Source of the DNA: a virus
IMG/VR virus record: IMGVR_UViG_3300042518_001073
Coordinates: 1 to 62,409 of that record
Reading direction: 5' to 3' (one strand)
DNA length: 62,409 nt
In this document: positions 8,177-14,354 of the stretch, piece after piece
Layout of the letters: each line of letters opens with the position of its first letter
Numbering within the stretch: the first letter of the stretch is position 1
Program-made: the position numbers and the translations under genes
Notes under the pieces: model-generated
What the model was told of the DNA's origin: nothing
The model's database searches: none
The model's input: the letters and a program-made list of their open reading frames with translations, nothing else

Positions 8177-8351
8177 CCTCGGCCTCCTCAAGATCTGGCA
8201 CATCCTCGTATCGTGTGCACTCGCACTCGGGGCACACGTCCCCTTCAAACAACGTCACCCATTGCACGCCGATCCCGTAGTCGATTCGCTCGCGATCGAC
8301 CAAGTGCAACGGTTCTTCGAATTCGTGACTGCAACTGCTGCATCGATACAT
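8163..8351 (-). CDS. Zinc-ribbon protein
   Basis: The 62-residue product has two CxxC knuckles, MYRCSSCSHEF at the N-terminus and DVCPECECTRYED near the C-terminus, the usual layout of a small zinc ribbon. AGAAAGGAG lies 5 nt before the ATG. The acidic tail follows the second knuckle. Such proteins often bind nucleic acid or partner proteins; no specific role can be given. Confidence 0.85.
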   Translation of the reverse strand: MYRCSSCSHEFEEPLHLVDRERIDYGIGVQWVTLFEGDVCPECECTRYEDVPDLEEAEDDAA

Positions 8352-8422
8352 AAAAACTCCTTTCTACTTTCTGGCTGGGACAACCCCAGAACCGCAACCC
8401 TAGTCGAACATCGCGCGCACCG

Positions 8423-8845
8423 TCAAGTGTTCATCAACTCGAGCTCGAGCATCGACCACGGCATCGTGCCGTAGTGCCATTCGGCCAGAGCGATCGTGTC
8501 CACGCCGGACTGCGCCAGCTCGAGCACCTGATCCCCGCGGTAGAGCTTGAGCACTCCCTCCTTCGTTGCCTCTTTCCCGTAAGGCACGAACAACACAAGC
8601 ACGTAGGTCGCGCAGCCGATTTCGGCGTGGCGGGAATGGAAGGCGATCTGGTGTGGCGACAGGCGCACCCGGCGCCCGTGCTTGACGACCTTCAGCTCGA
8701 CAGGGACGAACGTGCCCGATCGGGGCAGCGCGATGATGCAGTCGGGGATGCCGAGATTTACCCGCGACTCAATCCGGGTAATAAGGCAGTTTGATAGGTT
8801 TTCCTTCAGCCGCTGGTACAGCTTCGTCTCTGGCTTCGCCGGCAT
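8423..8845 (-). CDS. VRR-NUC-like PD-(D/E)XK endonuclease
   Basis: The 140-residue protein fits small phage VRR-NUC or Holliday-junction-resolvase-like nucleases. Visible elements are E26, the GIPD motif at 32-35, VELK at 49-52 and LSPHQIAFH at 62-70, which give the expected acidic and lysine catalytic set. It may trim branched replication products before packaging. The ATG at 8843-8845 has GGAGG upstream and lies within the 3' end of the terminase small subunit gene (77-nt overlap). Confidence 0.8.
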   Translation of the reverse strand: MPAKPETKLYQRLKENLSNCLITRIESRVNLGIPDCIIALPRSGTFVPVELKVVKHGRRVRLSPHQIAFHSRHAEIGCATYVLVLFVPYGKEATKEGVLKLYRGDQVLELAQSGVDTIALAEWHYGTMPWSMLELELMNT

Positions 8846-9473
8846 CCTCTTCCTCCTCGATGTCTGCTTCGACAGGCGGCTCTTCTTCCTTCGCAAGGCT
8901 CTTCTCCACCTGCTGCGGCGTCACGTCGATGATCGGGCTGCCGTTGCCGTAGAGCTTCTTGATCTCCTCGAGCTTGCGCATGACCTCTTCCTTGCTCATC
9001 GAGTCGATCGTGCCATGTCGAATTTCCTTCCGATCGATGTAGATCGTGCCGAGGGCTTGGCCTCGACGATACTCGGCTTGGACGGCAGCGCCAAAGGCCC
9101 CCGCGGCCAATGCTTGATCACGAATGAGCTGCAAGTCCCTCATGTGCCGCTCGTACGTGGTTGCGTACTTCTCGGCAAGCTCCGCCCGCAGCTTCTGGAT
9201 CTCCGCAACGATGTGCGGGTTGATGTCTGGATCGGTCAGCGTCTCGGCGTAGTACTTCGCCCGCTTCTCGGGATAGCCGGCACGCAGGGCGGCCTCCTTG
9301 GCGGTGACGTGTCCGTCGCCCGCAACGAACTCGTTGACGAACGTCCACTCCTGGGTGGTAAGGATCTGCTTTTTCTTCTTGGTCGCAGGGACAGGCTTGC
9401 TGATCTTGTCGAGCGTGGTTTGGGGAATGCCGCGGCCGATCTGCCTCATCAGCCGATCCGTCGTCTTACTCAC
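8769..9473 (-). CDS. terS: Terminase small subunit
   Basis: This subunit recognises phage DNA and hands it to the large subunit. The 234-residue product shows a terminase-2-type core after residue 35: LTTQEWTFVNEFVAGDGHVT, KEAALRAGYP, then a helical oligomerisation region (IQKLRAELAEKYATTYERHMRDL). It ends in an acidic, flexible tail. The start is GTG at 9471-9473, overlapping the upstream stop (GTGA), with GGAGG 6 nt before. The large subunit is encoded about 4.7 kb downstream rather than adjacent. Confidence 0.88.
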   Translation of the reverse strand: MSKTTDRLMRQIGRGIPQTTLDKISKPVPATKKKKQILTTQEWTFVNEFVAGDGHVTAKEAALRAGYPEKRAKYYAETLTDPDINPHIVAEIQKLRAELAEKYATTYERHMRDLQLIRDQALAAGAFGAAVQAEYRRGQALGTIYIDRKEIRHGTIDSMSKEEVMRKLEEIKKLYGNGSPIIDVTPQQVEKSLAKEEEPPVEADIEEEEDAGEARDEAVPAAEGKPIKLPYYPD

Positions 9474-9685
9474 GCCGTCCTCCAGACTCGCCAACCGCCC
9501 TCGACCTTCCGGCAGGAGAACTTCCACCCGTGCCGCTTGGAGTACATCCACGCTGCCGATCGGACGTTCTTGACCATGGACGGCTCCTCGATGAGGAAGC
9601 TATCGCCGATGTGCATATCCTGAAACGGGTACTTCAGCCGGGCATGGTTCTCGGGCGGTGGTACGTTGGACTCAATTTGCAACAT
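9470..9685 (-). CDS. Small conserved phage protein
   Basis: The 71-residue product has the pattern YPFQDMHIGDSFLIEEPS followed by a basic helix (SAAWMYSKRHGWKF) and the ending RKVEGGWRVWRT, which I know from many small phage proteins of unknown function. It is the first gene of the leftward terS operon, right after the AT-rich control region. Confidence 0.8.
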   Translation of the reverse strand: MLQIESNVPPPENHARLKYPFQDMHIGDSFLIEEPSMVKNVRSAAWMYSKRHGWKFSCRKVEGGWRVWRTA

Positions 9686-9722
9686 ACCGACAGTCTACCG
9701 GGACTCAACTGTCAATGCCAAG

Positions 9723-9762
9723 GCGTTTTACGCACTTTAGTTAAAGAAAAATAGGGTCAATG
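9723..9762 (-). promoter_or_regulatory. Left arm of inverted repeat, promoter-like
   Basis: Reading leftward the arm gives TTGACC, then a 15-nt T-rich spacer, then TAAAGT and GCGTAAAACG. The same order occurs in the right arm on the other strand. TTGACC resembles a -35 box but the 15-nt spacing and -10-like box are poor, so promoter function is inference. It points towards the 9685 gene start. Confidence 0.45.
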
Positions 9763-9824
9763 AAGAAAAAAAATTTCGAAAATTTGTCCGCGCGCGATTT
9801 TTATATCAAATTACACCTACAAAG

Positions 9825-9899
9825 AGACGTAATGAGTACTGTACGAATACAAGTGATTGATTTGAAACACTTCTTACGTCTATTACGTCTATTACGTCA
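9825..9899. repeat. 9-bp iterons (ATTACGTCT)
   Basis: Three head-to-tail units lie at 9873-9881 (cttacgtct), 9882-9890 (attacgtct) and 9891-9899 (attacgtca), with an exact 9-bp period. An inverted copy (agacgtaat) lies at 9825-9833. They sit inside AT-rich DNA, the usual setting of initiator or repressor binding repeats. Confidence 0.7.
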
Positions 9900-9928
9900 T
9901 TTTTGTAAAAAATAAAAAAATAATTTCT

Positions 9929-9967
9929 TGTTGACCCTATTTTTTTCTTACTAAAGGCGTAAAAACG
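9929..9967 (+). promoter_or_regulatory. Right arm of inverted repeat, promoter-like
   Basis: Reading rightward the arm gives TTGACC (9931-9936), a 15-nt spacer, TAAAGG and CGTAAAAACG. It matches the left arm in inverted orientation and points towards the HNH gene at 10131. Function as a promoter or protein-binding site is inferred from symmetry only. Confidence 0.45.
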
Positions 9968-10130
9968 TAATTTTGGCCACGATGCGGTTGTTTTTGGCCC
10001 GTGATCCGTGATTCTTGTCTCATCAAAACCACAGATTTGCTCACGCCCCACGGATCATGCACAATAGTCGCAGCCCTCCGGGAGTCCCATCCCGGAGAGC
10101 CACTTCCCATCAATCGAGGAGATTCGACCG

Positions 10131-10421
10131 ATGAGCAAACCTAATCTTGAGCGTATAGCCGAGTACTTTGAGTACGAACCGGACACCGGCACGCTGATCT
10201 GGCGGAAACGCAAGAAAGGGACTCGGATACAGAGTCGTACTATAGCAGGCTGGACGGATTGGCGCGGGGATAGGTGGGTCACCTTTGAGGGCAAGACCTA
10301 TGCCCAGCACCGCATTGCATGGCTCTTGGGCCATGGCGAATGGCCTCCTTTCCGTATCCTCCATATCAATGGCCATCCCGGGGACAATCGTCTCGACAAT
10401 CTTGCGCCGGGGGACATATAA
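10131..10421 (+). CDS. Short HNH-type endonuclease-like protein
   Basis: The 96-residue product matches the HNH_3 type of phage homing endonucleases: an N-terminal YFEYEPDTGTLIWRKRKKG segment, then GKTYAQHRIAWLLGHGE and HINGHPGDNRLDNL. It stops right after the NL motif, whereas relatives usually continue with a DNA-binding tail, so it may be shortened. GAGGAG lies before the ATG. It is one of few plus-strand genes and sits alone between a control region and the end of a minus-strand operon. Confidence 0.75.
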   Translation: MSKPNLERIAEYFEYEPDTGTLIWRKRKKGTRIQSRTIAGWTDWRGDRWVTFEGKTYAQHRIAWLLGHGEWPPFRILHINGHPGDNRLDNLAPGDI

Positions 10422-10449
10422 AAAACCCCGCCAACTTACGCTGGCGGGG
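10419..10449 (-). terminator. Rho-independent terminator of the replication/accessory operon
   Basis: On the minus strand CCCCGCCA-GCGTAAGT-TGGCGGGG (10426-10449) is followed by TTTTTT. It closes the leftward operon that ends with the gene at 10500 and overlaps the stop codon of the rightward HNH gene. On the plus strand no T-run follows. Confidence 0.9.
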
Positions 10450-10499
10450 TCGTGGCCAATGGCTGGAGTGCTTCAGGACTGGATAGCGGCCACTTAAAC

Positions 10500-10742
10500 C
10501 TATTGGACGTTCGTACCGAGTACGCCCTTGAAGTCTCCTTCTAGCATCCGTGCGGCGGCGTAGGCGGGCATGATCTCACCGAATTCGATGCCTGTGACAT
10601 CGAGGTCTTGGTCCATGATCCCTGGCACGTGGACCACGGGCCCGACGAGCGCGTACCGAGTCCCGTTGATCGTGACGACGATCATCTGGACGAGCGGTTC
10701 GTCGGCGGGGCCGCAGACGCCTGTGACGGTGAGGGTATTCAT
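10500..10742 (-). CDS. Small phage protein, unknown
   Basis: The 80-residue product starts MNTLTVTGVCGPADEPLVQM and looks beta-rich (MIVVTINGTRYALVGPVVHV). The ATG at 10740-10742 overlaps the upstream stop (ATGA), so it is coupled. It is the last gene before the terminator. No family recognised. Confidence 0.7.
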   Translation of the reverse strand: MNTLTVTGVCGPADEPLVQMIVVTINGTRYALVGPVVHVPGIMDQDLDVTGIEFGEIMPAYAAARMLEGDFKGVLGTNVQ

Positions 10743-10978
10743 GCCTCGTCCATCTTGCGCCCGGACTCGTACCAATGCAAATCGAGGAGGACGCGTTCGA
10801 GGTGTGTTTGGAGACCATCGCGTTCCTGTTTAAGCCGCCGGACATCCTCCACGAGGGATTCCAGCAGATCCTGTCCCACCTCGATCCGTCTACGGAGGGC
10901 GTAGACATACTCGCGGAGTTGGATGTCGTGGATCGGGATGGGCGGATCGTCCGTCGAGTTGATGGCAGGGCGCATCAT
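10739..10978 (-). CDS. Small coiled-coil phage protein
   Basis: The 79-residue product starts at one of two adjacent ATG codons (10976-10978 or 10973-10975) that overlap the stop of the gene upstream. After an N-terminal PPIPIHDIQLREYVYALRRR segment it is a continuous predicted helix (ESLVEDVRRLKQERDGLQTH), probably a coiled coil. Function unknown. Confidence 0.7.
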   Translation of the reverse strand: MMRPAINSTDDPPIPIHDIQLREYVYALRRRIEVGQDLLESLVEDVRRLKQERDGLQTHLERVLLDLHWYESGRKMDEA

Positions 10979-11496
10979 CTGATGACCCCCCGCATCCGAT
11001 CCGCGACGAGGGTCGCGTAGCCGGCAATATCGTCCCATTGGTCGACGCTCTCGGGATCCCCGGTGACGATCCGGGAGACCTTGGTCGCGATCATCTCGAG
11101 GGCTTCCCATTGGTCATCGGCGAAGGTCTTGCCAAGATCCTCCGCTTGCTCTGCCATGGCGCGTTTAAGAGCCTGGGCGAGGCGGGCGTTGTCGCGGAAC
11201 GATCCGTAGGTCGCGGCGCGTTCGTTGAGGATCCCCTTCACGCCGTCTTCGGGGAAGAGCTCCGACTTCACGGTCCACTGCTTCTGGGCCGGGAGCGTGA
11301 GCAACTCTTCGAGCTCGGCGTCCGAGACCAACGCATCGCGCTCATCCACCTCGTTCCCTGCCGCCTGATCACGGAGCTTGTAGGTATACGGCACAGAGAG
11401 CTTGAAGCGCTTGGCAACGGACATGGGCTTGGCGCCCGGGTTATCGAGGAAATGTTGATAGGCCTTTTGGGCTTGGGGCTTTTTGAACTTTTTCAT
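10975..11496 (-). CDS. Phage protein with DUF6378-like C-terminus
   Basis: The 173-residue product has a basic N-terminal half with a helix-turn-helix-like stretch (MSVAKRFKLSVPYTYKLRDQ) and a C-terminal half that matches my memory of DUF6378 phage proteins: ERAATYGSFRDNARLAQAL, then WEALEMIATKVSRIVTGDP and DQWDDIAGYATLVADR. Members are common in phage replication clusters; their role is unknown. Overlap of start and stop codons couples it to both neighbours. Confidence 0.8.
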   Translation of the reverse strand: MKKFKKPQAQKAYQHFLDNPGAKPMSVAKRFKLSVPYTYKLRDQAAGNEVDERDALVSDAELEELLTLPAQKQWTVKSELFPEDGVKGILNERAATYGSFRDNARLAQALKRAMAEQAEDLGKTFADDQWEALEMIATKVSRIVTGDPESVDQWDDIAGYATLVADRMRGVIR

Positions 11497-11714
11497 TGGG
11501 GCAGATCCTTATTCAAAGACAGAAGGGTGTAGCAGGACGCCGGGACGGCGGAGCTGCTGGAGTCGTAGGCACAGGCCGCGTAGAGCGGGTCGGGGGCTGC
11601 GGCGATCATCTGCGCGCGCAGGTATCCGCCGTAAGCGATCGCGGCGAAGAGCGCGAAGAGTAGCAACGCGAAGAACGAACCAATGGCCAAAAGGCCTTTT
11701 TCAAAACCATCCAT
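11493..11714 (-). CDS. Small single-pass membrane protein
   Basis: The 73-residue product starts MDGFEKGLLAIGSFFALLLF and has one hydrophobic segment at about residues 7-28. The ATG at 11712-11714 has AGAAAGGAG 7 nt before it, ruling out longer starts. Two cysteines lie in the outer part. ATGA overlap links it to the next gene. Function unknown. Confidence 0.75.
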   Translation of the reverse strand: MDGFEKGLLAIGSFFALLLFALFAAIAYGGYLRAQMIAAAPDPLYAACAYDSSSSAVPASCYTLLSLNKDLPQ

Positions 11715-11733
11715 AAACAATCTCCTTTCTAGG

Positions 11734-11883
11734 TTAGAAATAATCTCTGCCGCCTCGGCAACTCCTCCAGTTCGGGCGTGGCACGTGGCGCCACTCGTCA
11801 TCTTGAGGCTTGCGTCGGTAGCAGAAGTACAAGCTTATACCAAGTACGCATAACAGAATCAACAATAGCCACAACGAGCTCAT
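11734..11883 (-). CDS. Very small membrane protein
   Basis: A 49-residue frame starts MSSLWLLLILLCVLGISLYF and continues with a basic tail. One transmembrane helix covers residues 3-20. The ATG at 11881-11883 overlaps the stop of the HNH gene (ATGA) and follows GGAGAAAG. Size and context support a real gene; the role is unknown. Confidence 0.65.
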   Translation of the reverse strand: MSSLWLLLILLCVLGISLYFCYRRKPQDDEWRHVPRPNWRSCRGGRDYF

Positions 11884-12269
11884 GCTTTCTTTCTCCTGGC
11901 TTTCTTCTTTCTCCGAGCCTTTATACCCTGCCGCTCCCGCCAATGCAAGATCCGGTGGCAGTTCGAGCAGAGGGGGATGCACTTCTCCTCGGCCTCGCGG
12001 ATCGCGGCGGGGACGTTGCCGTACTTGACGGCAAGATCGTTGACCGATTGCTTGTTCTCGCGAATGACATGGTGGAAGTCGATCACCGCGGGGTGCGAAA
12101 AGCCACAATGGGCGCAGGCCTTGTCCGCTCTGTAGGCCTCCCAGCGTTTCTTCTGTTCTCTCTTGCGCCGCGCGACGGTGGCGATGGCCTTGGGTTTGTT
12201 GGAGAGATACCAGCGCCGCGAGTATTCCCGCTGCCGTTCGCGTCGGACTTGATCGTCCTTGAACGGCAC
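11880..12269 (-). CDS. HNH endonuclease
   Basis: The 129-residue protein has a zinc-binding HNH core: CAHCG near residue 52, IDFHHV near 64, and CIPLCSNCHRILHW near 96-109. The ends are very basic, suiting DNA binding. It starts with GTG directly after the stop of the acetyltransferase gene. It may be a homing enzyme or a packaging or replication nuclease; the operon position does not distinguish these. Confidence 0.85.
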   Translation of the reverse strand: MPFKDDQVRRERQREYSRRWYLSNKPKAIATVARRKREQKKRWEAYRADKACAHCGFSHPAVIDFHHVIRENKQSVNDLAVKYGNVPAAIREAEEKCIPLCSNCHRILHWRERQGIKARRKKKARRKKA

Positions 12270-12695
12270 TTAGAGCTTCTTTTTCCAGTACAGGGCTCGC
12301 GCGAAAGAGTAGGGGATGGTTGGCGTGTAGAGCTTGAAGCCACACGTGATGAGGTTATTGGCGCTTGGTTCGTTATCCGTGGTGTCTGACACGGCCCAGT
12401 TGTACCCCTGCCGCTTGGCCCATGTAAGGCGGACGCGGATGAGGCGGCGTTGGATGCCGCCCCCTCGAGCGAGGGGCGTGACCCCTGACCGGGAGAGATA
12501 GACCCCGTCTGGGATCTGCTGGGAAGGCACGAGACACGCGAACGCGACCGGCGTGCGCCGGTGGTACGCGATCCACCAAACCCCCTCTTCTGGGAAGTAC
12601 AAAGCATCGTGCGGCAGACAAGCCCGTTGCAGCTCGATGAGTGTTTCTTCGACTTCCGGGTTTGAAGGGTCAACTTTTTCACAGATGACCTTCAT
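12270..12695 (-). CDS. GNAT-family acetyltransferase
   Basis: The 141-residue protein carries the GNAT acetyl-CoA-binding signature YLSRSGVTPLARGGGIQRRL at about residues 66-86, followed by a helix and TCGFKLYTP near the end, as in the family fold. The acceptor is unknown; phage GNATs can modify host proteins. No Shine-Dalgarno site is visible: a GC hairpin ends one base before the start codon, so expression may depend on read-through from the upstream gene. Confidence 0.82.
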   Translation of the reverse strand: MKVICEKVDPSNPEVEETLIELQRACLPHDALYFPEEGVWWIAYHRRTPVAFACLVPSQQIPDGVYLSRSGVTPLARGGGIQRRLIRVRLTWAKRQGYNWAVSDTTDNEPSANNLITCGFKLYTPTIPYSFARALYWKKKL

Positions 12696-12696
12696 A

Positions 12697-12715
12697 GGCC
12701 GCGATTCTAGCGGCC
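12697..12715 (-). promoter_or_regulatory. Hairpin immediately before the GNAT start
   Basis: On the minus strand GGCCGC-TAGAATC-GCGGCC forms a 6-bp GC stem whose last base is followed by T and then the ATG. No T-run follows, so it is not a standard terminator. It could control translation of the acetyltransferase. Confidence 0.5.
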
Positions 12716-12722
12716 GGGGGCG

Positions 12723-13052
12723 TCATTTGAAACCGTATTCCTTGAGCTGATCGGGCGTTGTGTAGTATTTGAGCACTGTTTCAACGGCGAACAAATGGCC
12801 GTTGAGAGTTGCAATGTCGATATCTTTGTCCATGTCGAAGATGCCGATCCTCTTCCCCGCCTTGCGATCCTTGAGGTCGCGGGAGAGGGAAGTATGCAGC
12901 CCGACGAGCTCCTGGACGACGATCTGCTCGATGACGTCGGCCTCGACTTCCAGAGAGACGGTGCTGTGCGACACTTTCTTGGGCTCTTCGGACAAATATT
13001 TCTTGGCGGCCTTCTTGCCGAGTGTGCGCTCGAGTACGGCTTTGCGGTTCAT
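12723..13052 (-). CDS. Phage protein of unknown function
   Basis: The 109-residue product has a basic N-terminus (MNRKAVLERTLGKKAAKKYL), a middle beta/alpha stretch (TVSLEVEADVIEQIVVQELV) and the ending HLFAVETVLKYYTTPDQLKE, the last resembling phage proteins that list child or partner residues for small acidic domains. GAGGAG precedes the start. It begins the run of ATGA-coupled genes downstream of the polymerase. Function unknown. Confidence 0.75.
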   Translation of the reverse strand: MNRKAVLERTLGKKAAKKYLSEEPKKVSHSTVSLEVEADVIEQIVVQELVGLHTSLSRDLKDRKAGKRIGIFDMDKDIDIATLNGHLFAVETVLKYYTTPDQLKEYGFK

Positions 13053-13312
13053 GTTTGGTCTCCTCTTGCTTGAATGTATTCGGATGCCATCTCCAATGCC
13101 GCGCTGCGGATGTCGTTGTGACGTTGCGCCATCTCAAAGCACACCTTCGCACACGCCTCACGCTCCTGCTTCGCGCCCCAGTCAGCGGCGAGGGCGGCGA
13201 AGCGTTCAAGGTTTTCTAGGTTTGGGATATTTACAATGTATCCACCGACAACCTTAGTGCGTTCATGCAGATTGGCCTTTCTCGCCATACGGATAATGTC
13301 GTCGCGGGTCAT
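13049..13312 (-). CDS. Small conserved phage protein
   Basis: The 87-residue product begins MTRDDIIRMARKANLHERTK and ends in a helical region (REACAKVCFEMAQRHNDIRS). This type of short helical protein with an MTRDDIIRMA-like start is very common in proteobacterial phages, with no known role. Start and stop overlap both neighbours. Confidence 0.8.
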   Translation of the reverse strand: MTRDDIIRMARKANLHERTKVVGGYIVNIPNLENLERFAALAADWGAKQEREACAKVCFEMAQRHNDIRSAALEMASEYIQARGDQT

Positions 13313-13491
13313 CGGTTGCTTCCTCCTGGCACTTTGCTATGGATCCAGCCTTTGGGCGTTTGCTTGTAGCCGACGGCGACGAGCGCCTCGACGGAGCGAC
13401 AGTTCCCATCGACGCGCTTGTGCAGACGGAACGCATCGGGCGAGGCGAAGACTTGCTTGCACTCTGTGCAGCGGCGTGTGCGGGTAATCAT
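13309..13491 (-). CDS. Small zinc-finger-like protein
   Basis: The 60-residue product has a C2HC-type pattern: CTECKQVFASPDAFRLHKR then VDGNC. The ligand spacing fits a classical small zinc finger with cysteine as last ligand. It may bind nucleic acid. Coupled by ATGA to both neighbours. Confidence 0.75.
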   Translation of the reverse strand: MITRTRRCTECKQVFASPDAFRLHKRVDGNCRSVEALVAVGYKQTPKGWIHSKVPGGSNR

Positions 13492-13688
13492 TGGTTGCGC
13501 ATCTCCAGCATGGCATCGGCGAGCCGATAGGCGTCCTCCGCAACGTAGAACGGCGTGTTCGCCGGGGTGTTGGGGTTCGAGAGAATCCCTGTCAGCGCAG
13601 CGGCGGCGTAGTAATCCCGCAGCGTGATCCCGCCCTCGATCTTCGCGGAGCCTTTGTCATCGGTCACTCGTTCTGGAAATACGTTCAT
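13488..13688 (-). CDS. Small conserved phage protein
   Basis: The 66-residue product contains ITLRDYYAAAALTGILSNPN and AYRLADAMLEMR, a pattern seen in many small phage and prophage proteins of unknown function. It is coupled to both neighbours by ATGA overlap. Confidence 0.82.
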   Translation of the reverse strand: MNVFPERVTDDKGSAKIEGGITLRDYYAAAALTGILSNPNTPANTPFYVAEDAYRLADAMLEMRNQ

Positions 13689-13921
13689 GTTTCTTCCTCT
13701 CTCAATGCTTCAATGATTTCATCTTCGAGCAGCATGCGCTGCGATTCGCTCAATACTTTCAGGACGTTCACGCGCGCCTTCTTGCCGTCCTCTTTCTCAA
13801 GCTCGGCGTAGGCGGCTTTGATCTCGACCATCGCAGGGAGCACAGCGTGCTCCAGTACGATCGGATCGAGGATGTCGAACGAAAGCTCAACGTCCAGGCT
13901 TATCGACGTACGGTGATACAC
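13685..13921 (-). CDS. Small acidic phage protein
   Basis: The 78-residue product begins with GTG at 13919-13921 (VYHRTSISLDVELSF), placed 6 nt after GGAGAA and overlapping the upstream gene by 35 nt. It is helical and acidic, with LSESQRMLLEDEIIEALREE at the end. Longer in-frame starts would run through the upstream gene. Function unknown. Confidence 0.65.
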   Translation of the reverse strand: MYHRTSISLDVELSFDILDPIVLEHAVLPAMVEIKAAYAELEKEDGKKARVNVLKVLSESQRMLLEDEIIEALREEET

Positions 13922-14303
13922 TGTTCTTCTCCCGGTTCTTTTCAATGCGAGCGAGTAGCTCGGCCTGTTTGTAGGCTTCCTCGAACATCGGCTCGACGTG
14001 CTCGCGGATGATCTGCGACATGCTCTTCTTGTAGAACTTCGACAGCTCTTTGAGCTTGAGGTACACGTCCATCGGCACCATGACCGACGAGAACTTCTTG
14101 CCCTTACGCTTGTGCGGGGGCTCCCGGCCTGGATAGCGATAGAGGAAACGCTTCTTGCGGCGACGTTTCTCGAGGCGCGCGGCTCCAAGCCGCGGGAAGG
14201 TGCGGATAAAATCTCTGTCAAACATAAACGTCCATTGTCGACCCTTAGCAGTCGGACGTACCTTTTTCTTCGGCTTCTTTGGAGCGTCTTCAGTCACGCG
14301 CAC
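13887..14303 (-). CDS. Basic protein with ribbon-helix-helix-like segment
   Basis: The roughly 138-residue product is very basic (KRRRKKRFLYRYPGREPPHK). Its second half, SSVMVPMDVYLKLKELSKFY followed by KSMSQIIREHVEPMF, looks like a ribbon-helix-helix DNA-binding unit. The start is one of two GTG codons (14301-14303 or 14295-14297) after AGAAAGGAG. It could be a transcription regulator of the operon; this is inference. Confidence 0.68.
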   Translation of the reverse strand: MRVTEDAPKKPKKKVRPTAKGRQWTFMFDRDFIRTFPRLGAARLEKRRRKKRFLYRYPGREPPHKRKGKKFSSVMVPMDVYLKLKELSKFYKKSMSQIIREHVEPMFEEAYKQAELLARIEKNREKNSVSPYVDKPGR

Positions 14304-14354
14304 GTTTCTCCTTTCTTGAACGCTGAATGTACCGTACCAGAATCTTCGCCGCAA

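Larger units (their letters stand above)
9686..10130. other. 445-bp AT-rich noncoding control region, candidate origin
   Basis: No gene is supported. The DNA is far more AT-rich than its surroundings. It holds a roughly 40-bp inverted repeat (9723-9762 and 9929-9967), three tandem 9-bp iterons plus one inverted copy between its arms, and several A/T runs. It separates the leftward terS operon from a rightward HNH gene. This layout fits either a replication origin or a divergent promoter and operator region. Confidence 0.65.

Noticed and set aside
4525-8972. About 22 CTCGAG palindromes in 4.5 kb, far above chance
   Set aside because: All six inside the DUF932 gene are in frame as Leu-Glu codons (CTC GAG), so codon preference explains most of them; only a few are noncoding.
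9686-10130. Small open frames in the AT-rich region
   Set aside because: Frames such as 9806-10051 lack ribosome sites and run through the iterons and inverted repeat; they look like chance frames.
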